Assembly (NCBI RefSeq): GCF_006491595.2
Contig: NZ_VEVQ02000008.1
Location: 124,001-188,000, forward strand
Direction: 5' to 3'
DNA from: Flavobacterium jejuense
GTDB taxonomy: Bacteria > Bacteroidota > Bacteroidia > Flavobacteriales > Flavobacteriaceae
Length of the DNA: 64,000 nucleotides
Made by a program: the position numbers and the translations under genes
The notes under the pieces: model-generated
What the model was told of the DNA's origin: nothing
The model's database searches: none
Seen by the model: the letters and a program-made list of their open reading frames with translations, nothing else
Shown: piece by piece, positions 44,266 through 51,368 of the stretch
Layout of the letters: the number at the start of each line of letters is the position of its first letter
Numbering within the stretch: the stretch's first letter is position 1

Positions 44266-44634
44266 ATGGAAAAATTAGTATTCAGATACTTACAAAAGGT
44301 AAAGTATGATTTTAAGGTTAATGAATATAAAGAAACTTATTCTTCTCATCCTAATTATCCAAGTTTATTAGCAATAACTGAATCATTAACTACAGTAGGA
44401 ATTGATAATATTGCAGTAAATGTTCCTTTTGTACATATAGATGAATTACCTATTTTTTTCTTAACAGAATTAAGTATTAATACTAATTCTGAACTTTATT
44501 TGCTTGTAAATAAAGAAGAAAACTTTGTTATTGAAAATGAAAAACAAGAAATTGAAATTTTAAATAAAGAAGATTTAGAAAAGTACTGGAAAGGAACAGT
44601 ATTAATCATTAAAGAAAATGAAAACTTAAATTAA
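44266..44634 (+). CDS. C39-like domain, first fragment of a broken VKOR-fusion paralogue
   Basis: A 122-residue frame equal to the N-terminal domain of the fusion protein at 38323, with the shared marker SHPNYPSLLAITESL, and again without a catalytic cysteine. The frame ends with TAA at 44632-44634 exactly where the intact protein enters its membrane part. Homologous sequence goes on in another frame (KLKKFRLLFPISIILLAFV) and then in the original frame after a TGA at 44701, leading to the fragment at 44749. The fragment could still fold as a free C39-like domain. Decay or sequencing error is more likely. Confidence 0.7.
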   Translation: MEKLVFRYLQKVKYDFKVNEYKETYSSHPNYPSLLAITESLTTVGIDNIAVNVPFVHIDELPIFFLTELSINTNSELYLLVNKEENFVIENEKQEIEILNKEDLEKYWKGTVLIIKENENLN

Positions 44635-44748
44635 CTAATACTGAAAAGCTTAAAAAATTTCGTCTATTATTTCCTATATCTATTATATTATTGGCTTTTG
44701 TGAGTCTTTTTAACTCATGAAACCACTCTTTTTTATAAAATAATATTA

Positions 44749-45792
44749 TTGTTATCTATTGTAGGTGTATTCATTACAAAAGAGATTCTGATTACTTATT
44801 TTAATGTAAATAACAAGGAAGAATCAAAGTTTTGTTCTGTTAATAAAGAGTTTTCTTGCAATACAATTATACAATCTAAATCATACGCTTTTTCAAAATA
44901 TGTAGAATTTGTAGATCTACCAATAATATTTTTTAGTTTTTCTTTTTTAGGACTAATTTTTGGCATAAATATTGTAAGTATTATAGTGTTAATAAGTTCT
45001 TTTTCGTTACCAGTAATTGCTTTTTCAATTTATTTACAAAAAATAGTACTTAAGAAATGGTGTTTGTTATGCTTAATTGTATCATTTATATTAATTCTTA
45101 ATGTGTTATTTTACTTATTAAATTACAATGCAGTTAATTATGAAATAAAAAATATCCTTATTGGAGCTTTATTTTTAGCTGTGGTTTCAGTTTTGTGGTT
45201 TTTTGTGAAAAGTAAAATAAAGGATTTGAATGCTAATAAAAATGAATTAAGACAATTAATCCGTTTTAAAAGAAGAGAAGAAATTTTTTATAAAATAGCT
45301 GATGCTGTTAATAATAAACAAGAATTACTAGCGTTAAATAAAATAAGTATTGGAAACAATAATTCAAAAAATGGACTGATTTTATTTTTGAGTCCTAGTT
45401 GTCCACATTGTCATGTAGCATTTAAAGAGGCATTAGATTTAGTATCAAAATATCCAGAAAAAGTTAAATTGAATATTGCATATAATTTAAGCATAAATAA
45501 TACAGACAATCCTTATTTAGAAGTTGCAAAAACAATTATAGCTCTTTATAAAGATAATCTAGATTTTTTAAATGCTTTAAAGGATTGGCATGTCAATAAA
45601 ATGGAGTTAAAAGATTGGACAGATAAATGGGAATTAGATTACAATGCTTTAATTGTAAATGAAATATTAGAAAAACAATTACAATGGTGTGAGTTAAATG
45701 ATTTTAATTATGTACCTGTAAAGATTTTTAATGAAGTTTTAGTGCCAAATGAATACAGAATTAACGAATTACTCTATTTTTTTAAGGAGTAA
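44749..45792 (+). CDS. VKOR/thioredoxin part of a broken fusion paralogue
   Basis: A 347-residue frame with TTG as first usable start and no ATG near its beginning. It carries a VKOR module with loop cysteines C29 and C37 and the motif C105-L-L-C108, and a thioredoxin-like domain with C218-P-H-C221 and the cis-proline segment YVPVKIF. All redox cysteines are kept, although the gene is separated from its C39-like domain (44266) by two in-frame stops. The ORF opens in the second membrane helix. If translated, it would be a VKOR without the N-terminal domain. It differs from the intact protein in its redox pair (CPHC versus CGHC). It precedes peptide C by 84 bp. Confidence 0.75.
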   Translation: MLSIVGVFITKEILITYFNVNNKEESKFCSVNKEFSCNTIIQSKSYAFSKYVEFVDLPIIFFSFSFLGLIFGINIVSIIVLISSFSLPVIAFSIYLQKIVLKKWCLLCLIVSFILILNVLFYLLNYNAVNYEIKNILIGALFLAVVSVLWFFVKSKIKDLNANKNELRQLIRFKRREEIFYKIADAVNNKQELLALNKISIGNNNSKNGLILFLSPSCPHCHVAFKEALDLVSKYPEKVKLNIAYNLSINNTDNPYLEVAKTIIALYKDNLDFLNALKDWHVNKMELKDWTDKWELDYNALIVNEILEKQLQWCELNDFNYVPVKIFNEVLVPNEYRINELLYFFKE

Positions 45793-45801
45793 TTCTCAAC
45801 G

Positions 45802-45809
45802 TATTTTTG
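45802..45809 (+). promoter_or_regulatory. -7 box before peptide C
   Basis: TATTTTTG followed by C matches TAnnTTTG, 67 bp before the peptide C start. No -33 TTG is clear. Confidence 0.4.
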
Positions 45810-45876
45810 CAAGAGTAGTCAGAGACTCAATTGACTTTAATAGTTTGAGTAATTTCAATTTATATAATTTACAAGT

Positions 45877-46128
45877 ATGAAAAAATCAATTTTGAATTTA
45901 GAAGGAGTTCAAGTTTTAACAAAAAAACAAATGAAAATGGTTGATGGAGGGAGAAGATGTTCTCTTGACACAAGTACAGAGCCTCAAGTTTTATATTCTC
46001 CAGGAACTACGGAAGGCCCAAATGCTGGAGAGTTAGTCCCTGTTGCAGTTACTTGTGCTTATACATGTAGAAATACTTTTCTAGGAATTGGAGTAGGTTC
46101 AACATATACTGTATGGGGTGGATGTTAA
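45877..46128 (+). CDS. Double-glycine leader peptide precursor C
   Basis: An 83-residue precursor with leader MKKSILNLEG through VDGG at 22-25. Cleavage after G25 gives a 58-residue core beginning RRCSLDTSTEP, with four cysteines (C28, C60, C64, C83), the last being the C-terminal residue. C60-x3-C64 (TCAYTCRN) lies in a hydrophobic, glycine-rich half. The next gene starts within its last codons, so the peptide is translationally coupled to a run of four secreted-protein genes, unlike peptides A and B. Confidence 0.85.
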   Translation: MKKSILNLEGVQVLTKKQMKMVDGGRRCSLDTSTEPQVLYSPGTTEGPNAGELVPVAVTCAYTCRNTFLGIGVGSTYTVWGGC

Positions 46129-46970
46129 TATCAAATAAGGTAGGAGTTTTTTTACTCCTATCCTTTTTATTTAATATTTTAAATATATTTTCACAGAGAA
46201 AAATATATGTTTTTTCATGTAATGATAGTTTACCACTTAGTAATGCTATTCTTTTTTCAAAGAATAAAAAGATTGGACAAACTGATTCTTTTGGTAAAAC
46301 AATAATAGAAGCAAGTGTTACGGATTTTAAAATCTTAAAAGAAGATTTTTTGGAACTGGATATTAAAAGTATTGAATCGGATTCTTTAGTTTTTCTTAAA
46401 AAAGATACAATTCATAATGTCGAAAAGGATTCTAAATTTGGGTTGTTTATTAAAGACAAACTTGATTTATTCTTCACAAAAGAGACTAATTTTTCATTTA
46501 ATGAAAATGGAGTTGTCAGGTTTAAGAATATTCCAAATAAGAAAATTACTGAAATTTTAGTTGAAGTATGTGATGTATTTGGTGTTAAAAATATAAAATA
46601 TAAACCTTTCAAGATTTCAATTTATGAGAGTGATAGTGTGTCAAACTTTATGGCTAATAAACTTTATGAAAGCGAAGTTTTATATAAGGAAAATAATGAA
46701 AAATATTTTAAATATATTTTAAATAGAAGCATTCAGATAAAATCTAAATATATATACGTTTCTTTTGAAATACTATCAATTGATTACTATGTCCCAAATT
46801 TTATACAGTCAAAAGTAGGAACTATAGCAGCGGTGCCAAGTATTAAACTAATAAAAGATAAAAATCTTTTTTCATTTAAATTCTCAACTCCATGTAAATC
46901 ATGTGAGTCAAACGTAGTTTTCAAAAAAATAAATAAAAATTTTAATATAAAAGTAAAATATGAAAATTAA
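46113..46970 (+). CDS. Secreted protein of unknown function, coupled to peptide C
   Basis: A 285-residue protein with a signal peptide or anchor (about 5-28). The region just after it (KIYVFSCNDSLPLSNAILF to FGKTII) resembles a carboxypeptidase-regulatory-like beta sandwich, as found in many Bacteroidetes envelope proteins. The remainder is not recognised. Four cysteines lie in the mature part, with a CKSC pair near the C-terminus. The ATG at 46113 overlaps the peptide C stop by 16 bp; an alternative ATG at 46122 also overlaps it. The next gene overlaps its 3' end by 11 bp. Coupling implies a job tied to the peptide, such as immunity or processing, but this is inference. Confidence 0.6.
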   Translation: MGWMLISNKVGVFLLLSFLFNILNIFSQRKIYVFSCNDSLPLSNAILFSKNKKIGQTDSFGKTIIEASVTDFKILKEDFLELDIKSIESDSLVFLKKDTIHNVEKDSKFGLFIKDKLDLFFTKETNFSFNENGVVRFKNIPNKKITEILVEVCDVFGVKNIKYKPFKISIYESDSVSNFMANKLYESEVLYKENNEKYFKYILNRSIQIKSKYIYVSFEILSIDYYVPNFIQSKVGTIAAVPSIKLIKDKNLFSFKFSTPCKSCESNVVFKKINKNFNIKVKYEN

Positions 46971-47424
46971 AGCATTTTTGATTATAATCATTTTACCCTT
47001 CTTGTTAGGAAATAGACAATCTAGTCCTGATAGAATTCCATATTCTAAAATTATCGAAAAGTATAAAGGTAATCTCATTTATGTTGACATGTGGGCTAGT
47101 TGGTGTAAACCATGTAGAAGTGAAATAAAAAAAATGAAGAAAATAAAAGAAAAATACCCCAACATTGTTTATTTATATATAACTATGGATTTAGACAGAG
47201 AAGCTTGTGCGAAAGCAATAAAAAAAGACGGCATAATTGATGAGAGTAAAAATTATTTTATCATAGACATAATAAAGGATGAAAAGTATAATGAAATTAA
47301 ATCTGATAAGAGTATTCCTCATTATTTGCTTTATAATGAAAAAGGAGAATTGGTTAATACAAATGCCCCAAGACCAAGTAATAAAGAATTAATAATTGAA
47401 TTAGATAAATATTTAAAACACTAG
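46960..47424 (+). CDS. TlpA-like periplasmic thioredoxin
   Basis: A 154-residue thioredoxin-fold protein with a signal peptide (about 1-18) and active site W-C-K-P-C in MWASWCKPCRSE, followed by a typical TlpA/ResA body and cis-proline segment SIPHYLLYN. It is a thiol-disulfide oxidoreductase in the periplasm, the usual reductive type. It overlaps the preceding gene by 11 bp and precedes a CarboxypepD_reg-like gene by 10 bp. In this locus it could reshuffle or reduce disulfides of the exported peptides. Confidence 0.85.
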   Translation: MKIKAFLIIIILPFLLGNRQSSPDRIPYSKIIEKYKGNLIYVDMWASWCKPCRSEIKKMKKIKEKYPNIVYLYITMDLDREACAKAIKKDGIIDESKNYFIIDIIKDEKYNEIKSDKSIPHYLLYNEKGELVNTNAPRPSNKELIIELDKYLKH

Positions 47425-47434
47425 TTTAAATCTA

Positions 47435-48409
47435 ATGAAATCAATATTAGTTATATTTTTAGTTTTTTTTATCTTTCCTCTTTTCTCCCAAGAAAAAATC
47501 AAAATATTAGATTTTAAGACCAAAGAACCTATTCCTTTCGTTACTGTTATTCTAGATAATAATAATGGAATTTATTCTGATGAAAATGGAGAAATTGATA
47601 ATTCATTCTTAACTTCTGAGAAAATTCATTTAACATGTATTGGTTATGATGAGCTCGAAATTTTAGTTAAAGATTTATTAGATAATACAATTTTTTTAAA
47701 ATCAAATACTACATTTCTAAATGAAGTTGTTGTATCAAACAAAAATAGCAAATTTAAAACGAGTAAATTTGATGTAACTAAACATAATAATTTTATGGAT
47801 GGTCATATGTTGATAATAGGAGGAGAAATTTCTTGTTTTATTAATAATTCCAATGAAGGTAAAACGGTTCAAATAAAGACAATTAAAATTCCTGTAATAA
47901 CGAAAACAATCTCTTTTTCAAAAGATAAGGAAAATAAGAAGCAAATAGTTAAAAAATTAAAGTTTGCTAGTAAATTCAAATTGTCATTTTATGATAATAA
48001 TAATGGTAAACCAGGTAATCCTATTTATACCCCAAAAAGTATTGTTTTTAACTTATCTCAAGAGAAAAGTGTTTTTGATATTAATATTAGTGATTATGAT
48101 ATTTACTTACCTAACGAAGGACTTTTTGTTAGTTTGATAAATCTTGGACCAGTTGATGAAAATGATAAATTTATTCAAAGTGAACCATTTGAAGTAAAAC
48201 AGTTTAATGGAAAGCAAGTTAAAGTTGTAAAACCAACAAAGCCATTTTTTCCAGTAATTAAAGAATGGAATGCCTCAAAGACTTTTTATAGATTTTCATT
48301 TGATAATGATAGCAAGTGGGAAATGTTTTACAAGCATGGAAAGAAAAACAATTCTGAAGTTCATAACTTAGGAATTGGTTATGAATTAAATGTTTATGAG
48401 CAATTTTAA
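47435..48409 (+). CDS. Secreted CarboxypepD_reg-like domain protein
   Basis: A 324-residue protein with a signal peptide (about 1-18, ending LFSQ) and an N-terminal carboxypeptidase-regulatory-like domain (about 20-95: IKILDFKTKEPIPFVTVIL, then GIYSDENGEI and IGYDEL). The part from about 100 onward resembles envelope proteins of Bacteroidetes of this type that carry a C-terminal beta-rich region with no known enzyme activity. The C-terminal segment NLGIGYELNVYEQF has a relic copy at 50040-50108. It lies in the run of secreted-protein genes after peptide C. The function is unknown. Confidence 0.65.
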   Translation: MKSILVIFLVFFIFPLFSQEKIKILDFKTKEPIPFVTVILDNNNGIYSDENGEIDNSFLTSEKIHLTCIGYDELEILVKDLLDNTIFLKSNTTFLNEVVVSNKNSKFKTSKFDVTKHNNFMDGHMLIIGGEISCFINNSNEGKTVQIKTIKIPVITKTISFSKDKENKKQIVKKLKFASKFKLSFYDNNNGKPGNPIYTPKSIVFNLSQEKSVFDINISDYDIYLPNEGLFVSLINLGPVDENDKFIQSEPFEVKQFNGKQVKVVKPTKPFFPVIKEWNASKTFYRFSFDNDSKWEMFYKHGKKNNSEVHNLGIGYELNVYEQF

Positions 48410-48449
48410 TATTTTTTTGTATCAGTTTAGAACTGTTTTTAGTTAAGCA

Positions 48450-49832
48450 ATGAAATTTAAAAGGAAGAACAATAAGGTTTATCTAATGCTATTTTTAATT
48501 TTTATTTCATTTTCATGTAATAAAAAAGGTAATAAAGAAGTTGAAGGATTATTGTCTAATAATCTAAAAGCAACGAACGAAATAAATGATTCAATTATAA
48601 TTTCAGTAAATTTTAAATCTGAAGGGAAAATTGCTTTTAATATTAAAGATAAATATCATCAGTATTATTTTTTAGGTTTTATTAATAATTCTCAAAAAGA
48701 TACTACAATTGTAAAAAAAATACCTAGAATATTTAAAAACCAATTGATTGATTATTTTGGTTTTGAAAACAAAAATGGTAAACCTGAGTTTTTTGAAAAC
48801 TATTTTTTAATTGATAGTACTAAAAATGAGATTTTATTTAATTATTCTAATGAAAAAGCAACACTAATTAGTCATAAAGATAAAAATGATATTAATTCTA
48901 TACATTCAATATATAACAAGTTAGATGTTAAAATAAAAAATTCAGGTAAGCTTAATGAAGATCAAAAAAAGAAATTGTACTCTGAATTAGAAATGCTATA
49001 TACATCATCATTAGAGAAGGCAAGTAAAATAGAGAAAGAATTAATCAAAACGTATTATATTTCTATACTTCAAAAAATCTATCCTCAAGATAAAAGAATT
49101 GATGATTTTATGAAAAATATTAAATCTCCAATGGCATGTAATCCATTTTCTTCAATTCTTTTTAACTATACAGACGATAGGATAGAAATGTTTAATTTTA
49201 GTAAATTAAACGAAACCAATTACACTAAGGAATATATTGATATACTTTCTATTGGAATATTTAATTTTTTAAGATTTGAAGGCAATAAAGGGAATGAAAA
49301 ATATAAGTTAGCTAAAGATTGGTTGATTAAAACAGATTTATATAGTAATGATTCAATTTATATTAAAAATGAAATTACACCTAAAGATAGTTTAATATTA
49401 AAGCAAAAATTAGAAAAGCTTACTTTTATTGATGTAAAGGATAATCCTTATGGGATTCGTCAAGTTGTTAAAAACAAAACGTCTAAATATTATTTAATTG
49501 ATTTTTGGACAACATGGTGTTCACCTTGTATTCAAAACATTAAGAGTATACATAAAATGGATTTACCAAAGAATTTAAGTATTATATACATAAGTATGGA
49601 TAAAGGAAAAGATAAAGGAAAATGGTCAGCTAAATCTGAGGAACTTAATCTCAATAATTCATTTTTATTTGTAGAAAATGAAAGTAATAAAAATATAATT
49701 AATGAAATTGAGTTAAACCAATTACCAAGATATATTTTAATTGATAAAGATTTCAATATGTTAAATACAAATATGATTACACCACAAGAAGGAGATTTTT
49801 TAAAAGAATTAAAAAGCTATATTAAGGAATAA
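48450..49832 (+). CDS. Lipoprotein with C-terminal TlpA-like thioredoxin domain
   Basis: A 460-residue lipoprotein (signal LIFISFSC, Cys24). The N-terminal 320 residues form an unrecognised, mostly helical region. The C-terminal 130 residues are a thioredoxin domain with W-C-S-P-C in FWTTWCSPCIQN and the cis-proline segment NQLPRYILID. This is a Bacteroidetes-type layout of a long variable domain in front of a TlpA domain. It would be membrane-attached and act on periplasmic disulfides. It is the last gene of the run starting at peptide C, 40 bp after its neighbour. Confidence 0.82.
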   Translation: MKFKRKNNKVYLMLFLIFISFSCNKKGNKEVEGLLSNNLKATNEINDSIIISVNFKSEGKIAFNIKDKYHQYYFLGFINNSQKDTTIVKKIPRIFKNQLIDYFGFENKNGKPEFFENYFLIDSTKNEILFNYSNEKATLISHKDKNDINSIHSIYNKLDVKIKNSGKLNEDQKKKLYSELEMLYTSSLEKASKIEKELIKTYYISILQKIYPQDKRIDDFMKNIKSPMACNPFSSILFNYTDDRIEMFNFSKLNETNYTKEYIDILSIGIFNFLRFEGNKGNEKYKLAKDWLIKTDLYSNDSIYIKNEITPKDSLILKQKLEKLTFIDVKDNPYGIRQVVKNKTSKYYLIDFWTTWCSPCIQNIKSIHKMDLPKNLSIIYISMDKGKDKGKWSAKSEELNLNNSFLFVENESNKNIINEIELNQLPRYILIDKDFNMLNTNMITPQEGDFLKELKSYIKE

Positions 49833-50039
49833 TAAGTTTTCTGCACCTTCAGAAAGCCTAATTTTAAAAAGTACGTTCAGTTTTATGAAAATTATTTTGA
49901 AATATTATATTATTTAAGATGTTTAAACTTTATCAGTAATAATACTAGAAGTTATTGTATTAATAAATAGTATAATAACAATAGTGTTTGAAATATTAGT
50001 GATAAAGGAGAGTAATGAGGGTAATAAATTAAAGTATGA

Positions 50040-50108
50040 AAAAATCAAGATTCAATTCAAAAGAATTTAGGAATAGATATTGGCTACGAAATAATTTATT
50101 CAGATTAA
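50040..50108 (+). pseudogene. Relic 3' end of a CarboxypepD_reg-like gene
   Basis: In frame this reads KNQDSIQKNLGIDIGYEIIY and ends SD-stop at 50106-50108. It parallels the ending of the protein at 47435 (NNSEVHNLGIGYELNVYEQF). Nothing upstream continues the frame. The preceding 180 bp (49860-50039) are A/T-rich with no gene seen. By chance or recombination the same DNA begins with ATGAAAAAATCAA, like the start of the peptide genes. It looks like the worn edge of the accessory locus, just before rodA. Confidence 0.5.
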
Positions 50109-50114
50109 AATTTA

Positions 50115-51368
50115 TTACCATTCATTTACTTTGTTGGCATCCAGCTTAATAAAAATAAACAGCATAATTGTAAAGGCCCACAAACTAGAACCACCATAGG
50201 AGAAAAAGGGAAGAGGAACACCTATTGTAGGAAAAAGTTTTATTAACATAGCTATGTTAACAAAGAAATGCGTAAACAAATAACTAGCAACGCAATAACC
50301 ATACACTCTACTAAATTTGGTTTTTTGTTTTTCAGCTAGACTAATTATTCGTAAAAATAAAGTTACAAAAAGAAGAATAACTAGAGAACTACCTATAAAA
50401 CCCCATTCTTCTCCTACAGTTGTAAAAATATAATCTGTGTGTTGTTCTGGTACGAAACCTCCTTTAGTTTGTGTACCTTCTAGGTAACCTTTACCTGTTA
50501 ATCCACCAGAGCCTATAGCAATCATAGATTGGTTTAAATTGTAACCTTCTTTCTTGACATCAACATTGTCTCCCAAAAGCACATCAATTCTATCTTTTTG
50601 ATGTGACTCTAAAACATTATTATAAACATAGTTTACAGAAAAAACAAATCCAGAAATAATGATAAAAATAAATAAAAAAAGAATTGGATTTCTAGTAACT
50701 TTTCTACTCCTTAAGTAATAAATAAGCATAATTATTGCAATGCAAAGCATTATATATTTAGGGTCTATTTTAAGGGCAACAAAGAAAAGTACAATAGCAC
50801 CAAAACCTGAAAATAAATACCATCCTGGAAGGCCTTCTCTATTTAGTACAAAAATTAAGGATAAAAAGATCATAGCGCTACCAGCATCAGGCTGTAGTAA
50901 GATTAAAAATATTGGCAATAGAATAATACCAAAACCAATAAGTTGATGCTTTACATTTTTTAAGTTAATTTGAGGAAAACTCAAATATTTAGCTAGTAAT
51001 AAAGCAACTCCAGTTTTAACAAATTCAGAAGGTTGAAATCCAAAACCTCCAAATTTATACCAATTGGTTTGTCCTTTTATTGTAGAGCCAAAAACGAACA
51101 AACCTAATAGTAATAAAATACCTATGCCATAAAAAACAAAAGAAAAGCGTTCGAAAATTTTAGCGTCTAAAAAAAGTAAAATAAAAATTAAAGGAATACT
51201 CAAAAGAATAAATAGCATTTGCCTTCCATAAATTTGTTTGGTGTCAAATATAGATGTTACTTCAGGAGGTAAGGAGGCTGAATAAATAGTTAGCCAACCC
51301 ATAGTAACCAAAGTGATATATAACAAAATAGTAAGCCAATCTATGTTCCCTATGCTTTTGCCTCTCAT
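50115..51368 (-). CDS. rodA: Rod shape-determining glycosyltransferase RodA
   Basis: A 417-residue SEDS-family protein with about ten membrane helices. Recognisable segments are GGFGFQPSEFVKTGVALLLA, LLQPDAGSAMIF, GSGGLTGKGYLEGTQ and the C-terminal GVPLPFFSYGGSSLW. It polymerises peptidoglycan strands during cell elongation with the class B enzyme PBP2, encoded immediately upstream without any gap. It ends the mre operon and stands at the edge of the accessory region. Confidence 0.96.
   Translation of the reverse strand: MRGKSIGNIDWLTILLYITLVTMGWLTIYSASLPPEVTSIFDTKQIYGRQMLFILLSIPLIFILLFLDAKIFERFSFVFYGIGILLLLGLFVFGSTIKGQTNWYKFGGFGFQPSEFVKTGVALLLAKYLSFPQINLKNVKHQLIGFGIILLPIFLILLQPDAGSAMIFLSLIFVLNREGLPGWYLFSGFGAIVLFFVALKIDPKYIMLCIAIIMLIYYLRSRKVTRNPILFLFIFIIISGFVFSVNYVYNNVLESHQKDRIDVLLGDNVDVKKEGYNLNQSMIAIGSGGLTGKGYLEGTQTKGGFVPEQHTDYIFTTVGEEWGFIGSSLVILLFVTLFLRIISLAEKQKTKFSRVYGYCVASYLFTHFFVNIAMLIKLFPTIGVPLPFFSYGGSSLWAFTIMLFIFIKLDANKVNEW

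Noticed and set aside
50036..50149. Another GG-leader peptide starting MKKSRFNS
   Set aside because: After the first four residues the frame has no leader match, no GG and only one cysteine, and it overlaps the rodA 3' end; another frame shows a relic of a different gene.
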